The notes under the pieces were generated by a model that worked only from the letters and a program-made list of their open reading frames with translations, ran no database searches and had not been told where the DNA came from. Made by a program: the position numbers and the translations under genes. Shown piece after piece: positions 10,937 to 20,980 of a DNA stretch of 64,000 nt (within the stretch, counting starts at the first letter, position 1; each line of letters starts with the position of its first letter). The DNA comes from Cherax quadricarinatus. Its lineage: Eukaryota; Arthropoda; Malacostraca; Decapoda; Parastacidae. Where the stretch lies: NCBI RefSeq assembly GCF_038502225.1, contig NC_091372.1:10057290-10121289 (forward strand), written 5' to 3'.

Positions 10937-11096
10937 GCTAGGACTGGGGACAGTTGGTCCCAGAGGATGAGGAGGTACCTGTACCTCCTCCCATAGCAGA
11001 CATAAGTCTCAGACACTCCCAAGACAGGAAGCCAAGGTCGGGTCACCATCTGGAAAAGATCCAGGCCGGGAGAGTACAGGCGAATCAAGGAGAAAG
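10937..11096 (+). repeat. Family C element, right part
   Basis: It continues the element interrupted at 9942: 'gggctaggactggggacagt' through 'gagagtacaggcgaatcaag'. Confidence 0.8.
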
Positions 11097-11314
11097 AAAC
11101 AACAGGGGAGGCATGATAACGATGTGAAAGATACTCAGATAATTCAACAAAGTAAACAGATATAGGCTATTTCTAACAAGTATCAAGAGGTTATATGTGG
11201 AAGCCTAAACGCAGATAAGCCTCATGATTTTCTCAGTATCATAGTTTGTAAGAAATCGAAATGAGTGAAACAAGGAAGGTGTGGAGGGTAACTATTTTGT
11301 ACACCATAATAAAT

Positions 11315-11610
11315 AATAATAATCTTTATTTCTATAAGTATACATGTACAAGGTATACATTCCTAGCTGACATCAATGACATACTACTATATAGAAAGCC
11401 CCATGTTATGCTGAACATTTCGGGCAAATTAGGTCAATTTTGTCCCCAGGATGCAACCCACACCAGTCGACTAATACTCAGGTACCTATTTCACTGACAG
11501 ATGAACAGGGACAGCAGGTGTCTTAAGGAAACACGTCCTAATATTTCCACCTGTACCTGGGATCGACCCAGGGACTTCAGTGTGTGAGCTGAGTGCGCTA
11601 TACAAGAACC
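11315..11610 (-). repeat. Family B SINE, second subfamily
   Basis: The body differs from the first subfamily ('catgttatgctgaacatttc', 'gacatcaatgacatactact'), but the core 'cacaccagtcgactaa' is shared. A decayed tRNA-like head lies at the high-coordinate end. The copies at 12897-13172 and 56135-56375 belong here. Confidence 0.78.
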
Positions 11611-11925
11611 CCAACGACAATAAGTCAGTTTCACCTTTTCTGAGAGTTATCCTAACTAATTCACACATTTGTTATCATGCAAGATGACTGGTATCATCCA
11701 AAGATTGTTAATGTACTTGCATGAACTTACATATTGATGTAATGATAGTGTGCGTCTTGGTATGATAGGTTCCAAGACGCCAGGAACCAGTGATTGCTGG
11801 TCTTTTGAGGTTTAGGGCACTTCTGTGAATACGAAGATGTACTGACAACATGAATTGTGAAAACAGAAATAGCCTTTTCTTTAGTTTTAAAGACGTTTCG
11901 CGTTGTGCAGCGCTTTTTCTTAAAT

Positions 11926-11968
11926 CTGATGAAGCTTTTCATGAGAGCGAAACGTTGTGCCAAATAAA
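11926..11968 (+). ncRNA. Hammerhead-like core, consensus CTGATGA
   Basis: An exact CTGATGA (11926-11932) is followed by a six-pair stem GCTTTT / GAGAGC with loop CAT, then GAAA (11949-11952), ACGU and, further on, AATAAA (11963-11968). A complementary CGTTTCGC lies upstream at about 11885. Pairing for stem I is weak, so only the catalytic core and stem II are well supported. Confidence 0.5.
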
Positions 11969-12314
11969 GCTTACTCTATGCCTGTATTTTCTTCACGTGT
12001 GTACGTATGTGTATTACTGTAAGACATACGCACACACGTACTGAAAGTATATGAGCGTATATAGTCTACACTTATAAGAATTCTCCTTGACCGTATTTAC
12101 ATTACGTCAGAAGCAATCAATACTGAAAGTATTACTGCTTAATAAATTCAAACACTTAATAACAAATACACATCAAGAATATGTTCCATTACATCCCTAT
12201 ACAGTCGTAAACACACATTTGAACAAACCTTTCGAACAACAATTAATTTAATATTGTCCCTTGAGTGCACAGCAGTACTTTGTTCCGTGATGACACCTGG
12301 CATTCTCAAGTACA

Positions 12315-12322
12315 TATAAATA
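12315..12322 (+). promoter_or_regulatory. TATA box of gene 1
   Basis: TATAAATA lies 25 bases before CAGTT (12339-12343), an arthropod initiator-like sequence. The predicted start is about 12340. The signal-peptide ATG follows at 12381, leaving a 5' UTR of about 40 nt. Confidence 0.7.
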
Positions 12323-12380
12323 GCTGCAACGGGCAAGACAGTTCACTTCTGAGAGTGAGAGTGGAACGTGAGGGTACAAC

Positions 12381-12441
12381 ATGAGGCTCTCCATATCTCT
12401 GTCGGCTGTGCTTCTTGCTGGGCTGGTAACTGCTGCTCCGA
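12381..12441 (+). CDS. Gene 1 exon 1, signal peptide
   Basis: ATG at 12381 starts a 20-residue hydrophobic signal sequence ending in TAAP. The exon leaves one base (phase 1) before the consensus donor gtaagt at 12442. A single short exon carrying a signal peptide is common in arthropod secreted proteins. Confidence 0.82.
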
Positions 12442-15400
12442 GTAAGTAGAATCTAATATATATTTACTACAAGTGCATATACAAGGGGGATCGACACCAT
12501 GCCTAACCCTTCTTGGGCAGGGTAGGTGCCTGAGACAGAGCTTGCAGCTCATGAGACTGTCATTCCCATTAGCCCCCTTGGGGCGAGGATGACAGACCAG
12601 AGAGGCCTAGCTTGTGGCTAGGCCTGAAGACAGTTGGTCCCAAAGATGAGGAGGTACTTGTGCCTCCTTCCATGGGAGACTTAGGTCTCAGACACTCCCT
12701 AAAGTAAGTAAGTTTATTCAGGTATACACAAATACAGTTACATGGAATTATCATACATAGCAGCATATGTGTAGAGAACCTGGGATAACCCAAAAAAGTC
12801 AGACAGAGTGACTTAATTCCTTAAAGAGGGAGCCAAGGCCGGGCCACCACTTGGAAAAGGCCCGGGCCGGGAGAATACCGGCGAATCTTTAATAATAAAT
12901 AATGTACAAGGTATACAGGTCTAGCTTGACATCAATGACATACTATTATATAGAAAGCCGCTTGTTATGCTGATCATTTCCCTCAAATTAGGTCAGTTGT
13001 GTCCCAGGATGCGACTCACACCAGTCCACTAACACCCAGGTACTTATTTTATAATGATGGGTAAACATGGACAGCAAGTGTCTTATGGAAACACGCCCCT
13101 AATGTTTTCCAGCCGTACCGGAGATTCGATCTCCGTACCTCAGTGTGTGAGCTGAGTGCGCTAGCCATCGAGGTCACTAGAAAGGATGCTCAGCACTAGG
13201 ATTACATCTCTTTATACATCCTGATCAGAGATTGTTAGAGGTACCATGTCAGGCGGACGTAATATTAGTTTTGTAAATGTTAATACATGTATATACAAAC
13301 TGTGATATAAATATGATCGGAATGAATAAAAGTCACAATACCATAGCTGAAACAATAATATTATTGTCCTTACTGCTATTGATACTCTGTGTTATGTCTC
13401 TACTTCTTTCATCTTTCCCTTCCCTCTTCTCGACCTGTTTTGTGATCTGTTCATTGCCTCGTTCATTTGTGACTTGACAATGGTTCAAAATGGGCCGAAA
13501 CCTCGTCATAAGTTTCCTCTAAAATATAAACATGACTATCACGTTTTATGAATCAAATATTAAACTTTTATTCCAATGCTTATCAAAATTGACAAAAAAC
13601 TTACACACTGCTTATTTTATGCTAGGCTCTAAACTTGCTTGGGTTAAAATGACAGATTTACAGCAACTCCAATAATAAAAAAAAAGTAAGATATCTCTCA
13701 GACATATTTCAGTGTATAGAGTTCTTTTGTATATTTAAATTTCTTTTGTCTAAGTTGTTTTTCAGGTTTCACTCCGCTTATATACAAGCAATTACCTATA
13801 CGACTTTGCGGGGGGTTTCCGGGGTGGACCGGTAAGCCAGGGGAAGACCTCGGCCAGATGGTCAAAAGCTCCAGCTGTGGTTCATCATATGACTAAGACC
13901 CGCGTCAGGAAACACTTGTCCTGTTTCCTGACAAATCTCACCTAACAACCTGGCTCTTGGTACCATTTCATGATTTTCAGTCGACTGACAGAATAGCCCT
14001 GTGAGCTTTGAATCCAAATGTTGAAGACACTAGATGATATTTTAGTCCCTCCCGGATCATTGTGAAGAACTAACTAATGTATGTTGGATGTGTATGTGTG
14101 TGATAGTATGAGTATTCGTGTCCTGGTGGAATTTAATGCTGTGGTAATTACTATTTTAAGTGTTAAAGTATTCGTAGGTTAGGTAAGGTTTGTCAGGAAA
14201 CAGGACAATTGTTTCCTGACGCGGGTCTTAGTCATATGATGACCCGCAACTGGAGCTTTTAGTCATCTGACCGAGGCCTTCCACTGGCTCACCACTCCAC
14301 CCCTTTAAAAATTAGGGTATAGATGACATGCAGCCTAAATGGCCATCATGTAATAGGCTTAAAAATCTAAAACGGTACTATATCGGCGTCGGGAACAAAT
14401 TTTGAGACCTCTGAAAACGTTTGAGTATTTATTCTTCATTTTTTCATTGTTTTTATTTTGACTGAGCGAGCTGGTCGAATCATCAGGGGACACGAAATAA
14501 TGTCGATGTCGTTATGTTGGTTTTATATCCTATTTTAGTTAATAAACGGAGTAAGTGTCTTCTGCAACAGACATCTGCCGTCTTACCAAGGCTAGCTGGT
14601 CGGTTAATGGGGGTTTAACGTCTATCTACTAACGTGTTATTAAGGCTGCAAGTAACTTTTGCGCTTCCAGACAAGAACACTTTACTCTCAGAGTATGTAC
14701 ATTGTGATGCCTAGATTTTATACATTGTTAAAAAACAGACCACCACATATATGTATGTAAAATCCTCATCATATCACATGCATTAGTATGTAATAAACGT
14801 TAGAGAGAGAGTGGAAGAGTGAGATAGTGGAAGAGAGAGAGAGAGTGGAAGAGAGAGAGAGTGGAAGAGAGAGAGAGAGAGACTTTGTTCCATTCCTAAC
14901 TGAATATTTCATTTTTCCTTCATATATCAATAATAATAACGGACATATTAAACCCCCTTTCAATAAAAATCTTTATTATTGCCTTCTTTTTTATTCCCCC
15001 CATCCCCCATGGTTCCAGACTTACGGGGACACTGACGCTGTCGTTCTTTAATCTCTTATCCAAGTTTCCTCTTCGTCTCACAGCTGAAGATGGAGGAAGT
15101 GACACCACCACTACTACTGAAACCACCGTCAGAAACCTGAAGCCCAGCTTGTTATCTCAACGACACCGGCCTGTGACCGCTTCTCCAGACACAGAGGGCA
15201 ACCAGGACGACACAACCAGCTTCCGTCGCACTGTTTCTGAACGACGAGCCTCACTGGCAGCCATCCAAGGGGACAGAGACGACACAGACAGCCCCCGTCG
15301 CACCGTTCCTGAACGACGCCCCTTAACTGACGCACAGAGAGACCAAGACGACGCATCCAGTGGCAGTGATTCAACACGATTGGAATCTTCACCCATCGAC

Positions 15401-15937
15401 GCTGACGCTCCTGAGGCTGACGCCTCAACGACAGACACCCACGATAACGAAGAAACACCCGTCCGTGGTCCTCAAGGTCGCCGCCCAACTCCATTCTTCT
15501 CAAGGCGCCATGTAAACACTTTTTTCAATAATTATTTTCATTCTATATATTTATTATGCACCCCAAACCCATCTACTTTTATCATGTATAATATTTTTCT
15601 TTATAAATTTCCGTTAGTAAGTTTATTTAGCCACAGGTATACATGAGTATAATTATCATAGTGTAAATTACCCTCTAGTGATTTGATGTCCTTAATATCT
15701 AATGAAGGGCTCTTGATCCAAGGAGTTGCAGCTACCAACCCTTAAATCCAACCTGATTATTTCTCATATTCCAGGTTTTATATAATACCTAATGTGTCTA
15801 ATACTTCCCCTGATTAATAATAATTATAATAATCTAATAATAAATATAATTAATAAATATAATTCTAATAACAATTATAATAATGATGAGTAATAATAAT
15901 TGTAATGAGAATAATAATGAAAGTAATAATGATAAGA

Positions 15938-16028
<91 letters not shown>

Positions 16029-17261
16029 CAATAATAATAATAATAATAATCTCTTGTTTTGTTCGCAGGGTGCAGGTCGCTCCAACTCTACCTTGACTGA
16101 TGAAGCAGCAAACGAGCCCAGCGCACAGGCCGACACTTCCAGCAAGGGAGAAGAGACCAAACTCAGCGACTTGCTCAGTAGCGAGGTAAGTCTATTTCGT
16201 TTTTCGTTTTACTGCGTTAAATTTCCTAATATAATGACAACTTCGGAAGAATAAGTTTTCATTCTGGATGATGTTTTGGTAGCAGGTGATAGTTTTTATC
16301 GTTACAGTGCTTGCAAAAGCTCAACTACCACCCTAGTTAATTGCTGTCATTACAGTGTAACTTATGCTACCGTAACTCATTTGCAGTCCATTAATTGTTC
16401 TCCTAACTCCTAGTTTACAAGCTAAGAACCTACTGTAACTCGGCTCATTTACAGGCCCGGTGGCCTGGTGGCTAAAGCTCCCGCTTCACACACGGAGGGC
16501 TCGGGTTCGATTCCCGGCGGGTGGAAACATTTCGACACGTTTCCTTACACCTGTTGTCCTGTTCACCTAGCAGCAAATAGGTACCTGGGTGTTAGTCGAC
16601 TGGTGTGGGTCGCATCCTGGGGGACAAGATTAAGGACCCCAATGGAAATAAGTTAGACAGTCCTTGATGACGCACTGACTTTCTTGGGTTATCCTGGGTG
16701 ACTAACCCTCCGGGGTTAAAAATCCGAACGAAATCTTATCTTATCTTAAACCATACCACGGGTGGGGATAGAATCCGCGGTCAGAGAGTCTCAAAACTCC
16801 AGACCGTCGCGTTAGCCTCTGGACCAGTTAGCCACAATAAGATTCGTCCATCTAGGTATATTTCTACACCATAGGAAGACGGCTTTGAGGGGACTTGAGC
16901 TAGAGTTCGTCACGGCCACGCTAGCTGGAGATTCGTCTGTAAAAACTTGCATTTGTGGTCACAGTGGTGGCCTATGCTAACCTTCCTATGGTGTAGAAAT
17001 ATACTTAGTTGGACGAATCATATTGTGGCTAGCTGGTCCAGTGGCTAACGCGACGGTCTGGAGTTTTGAGACTATAATTTTTTAAGTGGCAGGATTCGAT
17101 GAAATAACTTTCAAAACGAGCTTGGTGCCCGGGGGTATGGGGTAACATCACTTAGCTTCGGCTAAGTGCTCATACTTATCCTGGGTCTAGCTCTGTGGTA
17201 AAGTACTATGGACTCTGATACAGAGTTAGCAGGTTCGAGTCCTGCTGTGGACGTAGAGACA

Positions 17262-17340
<79 letters not shown>

Positions 17341-18709
17341 TAATAATATAATCCTCCCTTCAGGGCAGCCACTCTAGGCCAGTCCGAGGCACAGAGGCGC
17401 AGGACGACAAGGATACTACAGCCCTTAAGGTACAGTGTTATCATTGCTTCCTCTCTTATCATTTATTAGAGCCCCATCTTCTGGATAGGTTAGGTAAGAT
17501 TCGTCAGGAAACAGGAAAGGTGTTTCCTGACGCGGGTCTTGGTCATACAGTGGCCTGCCACTAAAGGTTTTGGTCATTGACCAAAGTCTTCTGCTGGTTT
17601 ACTGGACCACCCTATCAAAAAAATAGGTTATAATTATGACCTATATATTGTAGCCACCCCCTCGTGGTGGATCAGGGCGACCCACACCAGTCGACTAACA
17701 CCCAGGTACCTATTTGCTGTTAGGTGAACAGGACAACAGGTCTGATCAACCAGGCTGTTACTGCTGGCCTCACGCGAACTGAGGTACGCACCAAAGACCG
17801 GTTGATCAGGTACTGACTTTAGGTGCCTGTCCAGTGCCTTCTTGAAGACAGTCAAGGGTGTTTTGGTAATCCTCCTTATGTTTGCTGGGAGGCAGTTGAA
17901 CAGTCTTGGGCCCCGGACACTTATTGTGTTGTCTCTCAGTGTACTCGTGGCGCCCCTGCTTTTCATTGGGGAATGTTGCATCTCCTGCCGAGTCTTTTGC
18001 TTTCATAGGGAGTGATTTTCGTGTGTAATTTAGTACTAATCCCTCTAGGCTGATGACTCTATTCAAAAGATGTATTAGGCTACTATCCTTATAAATTGTG
18101 ACGTATACCTAAATTTGGGCAATATACAAATAACCCGCACGTAGGAGAGAGGAGCTTACGACGACGTTTCGGTCCGACTTGGACCATTTACAAAGTGACA
18201 CTGACTGTAAAGGGTCCAAGTCAGACCGAAAGGTCGTCATAAGCTTCTCTTTCGTATGTGTGGGTTATTTTTGTATTCCAATCACGGTATTGTACCTGTC
18301 TCTTCCTCTAAATTTGAGCAAGCTACTGGTCTGCAAAATTTTCTAGTTATTCTCCCTAATCCTATTTTTTTTGAGTGGGGGGGTGAATTTTGTCAGTAAA
18401 TTAAGTTACATATATTGCTTTAAAAATTGTTATTCATATTGTCAACAGCCGAAGGAGGACTCAAGCGGTTCAAGAAAGAACGAATCTCTCTCCAGTAAGT
18501 TGGCTGCTGGAACTACAATACTCACCACCACCACTACAAAAACTGGTTCCTCTACCTCGGAGACCGGTTCCTCCACAACAGAAACCGGTTCCTCCACAAC
18601 AGAGACCGGTTCCTCTACAACAGAGACCGGTTCCTCCACAGTAGAGACCGGTTCCACCACAGAAACCGGTCCCTCCACCACAGTCCATCCACGACGCATC
18701 CTTCAGTAA
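12381..18709 (+). CDS. Gene 1: secreted Ser/Thr-rich protein, five exons
   Basis: Joining 12381-12441, 15084-15511, 16069-16185, 17364-17429 and 18449-18709 gives 933 nt, 310 residues and a TAA stop. Every intron is GT-AG. Phases are 1, 0, 0 and 0 and fit without adjustment. Residues 1-20 form a signal peptide (MRLS, a hydrophobic core, then TAAP). Residues 21-163 are hydrophilic, with two related segments centred on RRTVSERR and RRTVPERR. Residues 164-255 are Ser/Thr/Asp-rich. Residues 256-302 are heptads of ETGSSTT type, suited to O-glycosylation. No enzyme domain or cysteine framework is seen, and the family is not recognised. A mucin-like or matrix role is inference only. TATA and initiator elements support a real promoter. 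Nested SINEs fill the introns. Confidence 0.8.
12495..12895 (+). repeat. Family C element interrupted by family D
   Basis: C sequence occupies 12495-12704 and 12822-12895 and ends in an AAT tail. The D insert between them is flanked by taaag at 12700-12704 and 12822-12826. Confidence 0.82.
12705..12821 (+). repeat. Family D element nested in family C
   Basis: The 117-bp insert starts 'taagtaagtttattcaggta' and ends 'gacagagtgacttaattc'. The interrupted C element gives exact borders. The same unit appears reversed at 6166-6270 and decayed at 15617-15685 and 44140-44250. Confidence 0.78.
12897..13172 (-). repeat. Family B SINE, second subfamily
   Basis: It is collinear with 11315-11610. The tRNA-like head at the high end keeps a B box (minus-strand reading of 'ggagattcgatctcc'). 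Confidence 0.8.
13468..13512 (+). ncRNA. Hammerhead-like module, degenerate
   Basis: GTGAC before the core (13469-13473) pairs with GTCAT (13505-13509) after the predicted cleavage site. The core is TTGACAA (13474-13480). Stem II is GGTTC / GGGCC with G-U pairs, followed by GAAAC. The stem I layout matches a type I hammerhead, but three core or stem III bases are off consensus. Confidence 0.42.
13809..13950 (-). repeat. Family E element
   Basis: A reverse-complement copy with both hairpins. The TTAGG-like end has decayed to 'ctcacctaaca'. Confidence 0.78.
14173..14318 (+). repeat. Family E element
   Basis: 'taggttaggtaaggt' leads into an intact GTCAGGAAAC / GTTTCCTGAC hairpin and a perfect GCGGGTC / GACCCGC hairpin. 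Confidence 0.85.
14590..14705. repeat. Family K fragment
   Basis: 'ggtcggttaatgggggttta' and 'actctcagagtatgtaca' follow the family K motif order. Confidence 0.5.
14803..14881 (+). repeat. GA-rich microsatellite
   Basis: Irregular (GA)n with GTGGAAGA interruptions. Confidence 0.85.
15084..15511 (+). CDS. Gene 1 exon 2
   Basis: The acceptor is a pyrimidine-rich run ending cgtctcacag. The donor is CAT|gtaaac. The exon codes for residues 21-163, rich in Asp, Arg, Thr and Ser. Two related stretches each contain DD, then RRTV(S/P)ERR, spaced about 24 residues apart. This looks like an old internal duplication and offers dibasic sites that could be processed. The frame stays open past the donor into an AT-rich intron, but the composition changes abruptly there. 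Confidence 0.8.
15617..15685 (+). repeat. Family D fragment
   Basis: 'gtaagtttatttagccacag' and 'gtgtaaattaccctc' match a decayed D unit. Confidence 0.5.
15926..16050. repeat. (AAT)n microsatellite
   Basis: About 40 AAT units end 18 bases before the exon 3 acceptor. The open poly-Asn and poly-Ile frames across it are artefacts. Confidence 0.92.
16069..16185 (+). CDS. Gene 1 exon 3
   Basis: The acceptor cttgttttgttcgcag and the donor GAG|gtaagt are both strong. The exon is 117 nt, phase 0 to phase 0, residues 164-202. It carries an NST glycosylation sequon and an acidic, Ser-rich tail. Confidence 0.8.
16455..16746 (+). repeat. Family B SINE, well preserved
   Basis: Nearly identical to 731-1019, with an intact tRNA-like head and a 'cttatcttatctta' tail. 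It lies in gene 1 intron 3. Confidence 0.88.
16755..17075. repeat. Family M foldback element with tRNA-like arms
   Basis: The inverted arms are about 16789-16877 and 16983-17071. They share 'actccagaccgtcgcgttag' and 'ggtatatttctacaccatag' with only a few mismatches. The arms contain a Pol III-like A box and, in other copies, a B box. The centre is about 105 bp and matches the centre of 60478-60720. Confidence 0.78.
17185..17253 (+). tRNA. tRNA-like sequence, probably pseudogene or SINE head
   Basis: The acceptor ends gtcta / tggac pair with one G-U. The T arm is perfect (gcagg, loop ttcgagt, cctgc). The D region resembles an A box (tagctctgtggt). The anticodon stem pairs poorly, so a functional tRNA is unlikely. 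It lies directly before a TA tract. Confidence 0.4.
17264..17335. repeat. (TA)n microsatellite
   Basis: About 36 pure TA units, ending 28 bases before gene 1 exon 4. Confidence 0.95.
17364..17429 (+). CDS. Gene 1 exon 4
   Basis: The acceptor is atcctcccttcag and the donor is AAG|gtacag. The exon is 66 nt, phase 0 to phase 0, and codes for 22 hydrophilic residues (203-224). Its symmetric phase means skipping would not break the frame. Confidence 0.75.
17485..17635 (+). repeat. Family E element
   Basis: 'taggttaggtaagattcgtc' leads into hairpin 1 with a two-base loop change. The tail is decayed. Confidence 0.78.
17650..18055 (-). mobile_element. Family F LINE 3' part with a B SINE scrap
   Basis: The minus-strand peptide contains the conserved LINE C-terminus (PMKSRGATSTLRDNTISVRG). 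A 75-bp fragment of a B SINE (17667-17742) replaces or interrupts the LINE end. Frameshifts make it non-coding. Confidence 0.78.
18131..18268. repeat. Inverted pair of hammerhead-like modules
   Basis: The left arm 'gacgacgtttcggtccgact' and the right arm 'gaccgaaaggtcgtcataag' are reverse complements over more than 50 bases with few mismatches. Each arm, read outward, has a pairing stem followed by GAAA and GTC. The core bases are far from consensus. Confidence 0.6.
18449..18709 (+). CDS. Gene 1 exon 5 with in-frame 21-bp repeats and stop
   Basis: The acceptor tcatattgtcaacag opens a phase 0 exon of 86 codons plus TAA. About seven units of 21 bp (accggttcctccacaacaga plus one base) encode ETGSSTT-type heptads. 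Substitutions are mostly silent or Ser/Thr exchanges, which suggests the reading frame is selected. A possible internal donor (cca|gtaagt near 18496) could give a shorter isoform. Confidence 0.75.
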   Translation, partial: PKEDSSGSRKNESLSSKLAAGTTILTTTTTKTGSSTSETGSSTTETGSSTTETGSSTTETGSSTVETGSTTETGPSTTVHPRRILQ

Positions 18710-19258
<549 letters not shown>

Positions 19259-19587
19259 AGAGAGAGAGCAAGAAACGTACCTATAAGTTTAAATATAGAG
19301 TTGGTTAATTGGGTTTACAGCTTTTAACTACGCTAAGGGTCATTGAGGTTTTATATAACCCGTTTATCACAAGTCAAAAACACATAAATTACTTAAATTG
19401 GGACTCAACTCAGTATATTCACACACTAAAAGGCAAACACTTCTCAGTGTACATAAGCTTGGGATAAAAAAATAATTAAGTTATATTCTTAACTTGTAAA
19501 TCATCAGTGGTAAATTATATTACAGAATCAAATTCTTTTGGAGAAAGTGTGATTTGGTCTTGTAAATTTTGTTGAGTATCCCACTGG

Positions 19588-19720
19588 CTAGGTTAAGTAA
19601 TTGTTAGGAGGAAACGTTAAGTGTTTCCTGACGTGGGTCTTAGTCATGTGATGACCCGCCGCTGGAGCTTTTGGTCATCTGACCGAGGCCTTCCACTGGC
19701 TTACCACTCCACCACTTTTT
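19588..19720 (+). repeat. Family E element
   Basis: Reduced TTAGG start and decayed hairpin 1. The second hairpin and the 'gaggccttccactggcttac' tail are intact. Confidence 0.72.
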
Positions 19721-19865
19721 ACTATTGTTAATGTTATTGTCTAAAGCTTGTCAGTGTAATTTTTTTTAATAATAATAATACAGATTATTATGGAAATACT
19801 ATAGTTGTTTTATACTCACGGAGACGGCAAATTATTAAATTTTTATACGAGATATATAAACAAAT

Positions 19866-19998
19866 TATTGAAAAGTGTTTCCTGACCCGGGTCTTAGTCA
19901 CATGATGACCCACAGCTGAAGCTTTTGGTCATCTGACCGAGACATTCCGCTGGCTTACCGGTCCACCTCTTTAAAAATCATAGTCACAGCTATAACGA
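19866..19998 (+). repeat. Family E element, 5' truncated
   Basis: It begins within hairpin 1 ('gtgtttcctgacccgggtct') and keeps the tail. Confidence 0.7.
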
Positions 19999-20091
19999 TT
20001 TGACTACGTGGCATTGATGTCAGCTACGGTCTGTATACCTTGTACATGTACTTGTATACCTTGTACATGTACTTTAAACAAAGTGTTGGTT

Positions 20092-20980
20092 TGTGATGTA
20101 GTCCAGCTGGGCTTGTGAGTTCTCTGGGGAGACCTAATTTAACCAATTATATGGTCACACCTTGCCTTGGCAAAACGTCTGTAGCCACGCCCACGTCTGA
20201 GGTCTTTTGTTCTTGACGCCTCAGACATAGGCGTCAGGTCGCAACACGTGGTTGTGGAGGGTGCTTGGATCACCATAAAAGCCCAAGGAAGAGCATGATC
20301 GGGAGATTCGGGCAGAGCTCTGGCCTGGGTGTAGAGCTCTGAGCAGAGACTCGAGCGGAGCTGCTGCCGGGGTGCAGAGCTCCTGAGCAGAGATTCGAGC
20401 GGAGCTGCTGCTGGGGTGCAGGGCTCGGGAGAAGGCTGCTGAAGTCTCTGGAGGAGACTGTTGGAGGCACTGGGCAGAGTACTGGCTTGGCGTCGTACTC
20501 GTGCTGTGTAGGTCTTGGGACCTGTGGCTTCCTGTAGTGAACTGTCCTCTGAACTATATTGTAAGTTACATTCATTTTGGTCAAGTTGATTGTGTTCCCT
20601 GTCTCACTGCTTATGTGTACCATCCCATTTATCTAAACCACAATAGTGTTCTGTTCCCAAATATATTATTGTACAAAGACTTAATAATAAACTGTGTTTG
20701 AGTAGAATAGTAATATTCACTGTCCCTGTTACTTGCTATTCATATTTCTTATATTTTATTATGTTTATATATGAGTGAAGAGTGGGTGAGGCATATGTTA
20801 GTGAGTATTGTAGAGTTAATGAGAGTGTCGTGGTGGTCACCACTGACCTGTCACAGGACCTACCTACCTCTGCATACCTCACTCCTACCACCTCGCCTGT
20901 CCCCTACCTACTGACTCCCTCCGCTTACTCCCATATTCCCCACTTATATCCTATTCAATCATTACCCCCCCTACATGACA
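20092..20980 (+). repeat. 5' LTR
   Basis: It contains a TATA-like cataaaag near 20272 and an aataataaa poly(A)-type signal near 20683, placed as expected for U3-R-U5. Small ORFs inside are mirrored in the 3' LTR and are not genes. Confidence 0.9.

Larger units (their letters stand above)
12442..15083 (+). other. Gene 1 intron 1, filled with repeats
   Basis: The intron holds a family C copy split by D, a B SINE, a hammerhead-like module, two E elements, a K fragment and a GA microsatellite. No extra coding exon was seen. Confidence 0.7.

Noticed and set aside
15883..16254. 123-codon ORF with poly-Asn
   Set aside because: Only 16069-16185 is supported as an exon. The Asn run is the (AAT)n microsatellite in the intron.
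20270..20623. 117-codon minus ORF, repeated at 22988-23341
   Set aside because: Both lie in the two LTRs of one retrotransposon and are antisense to its transcription.
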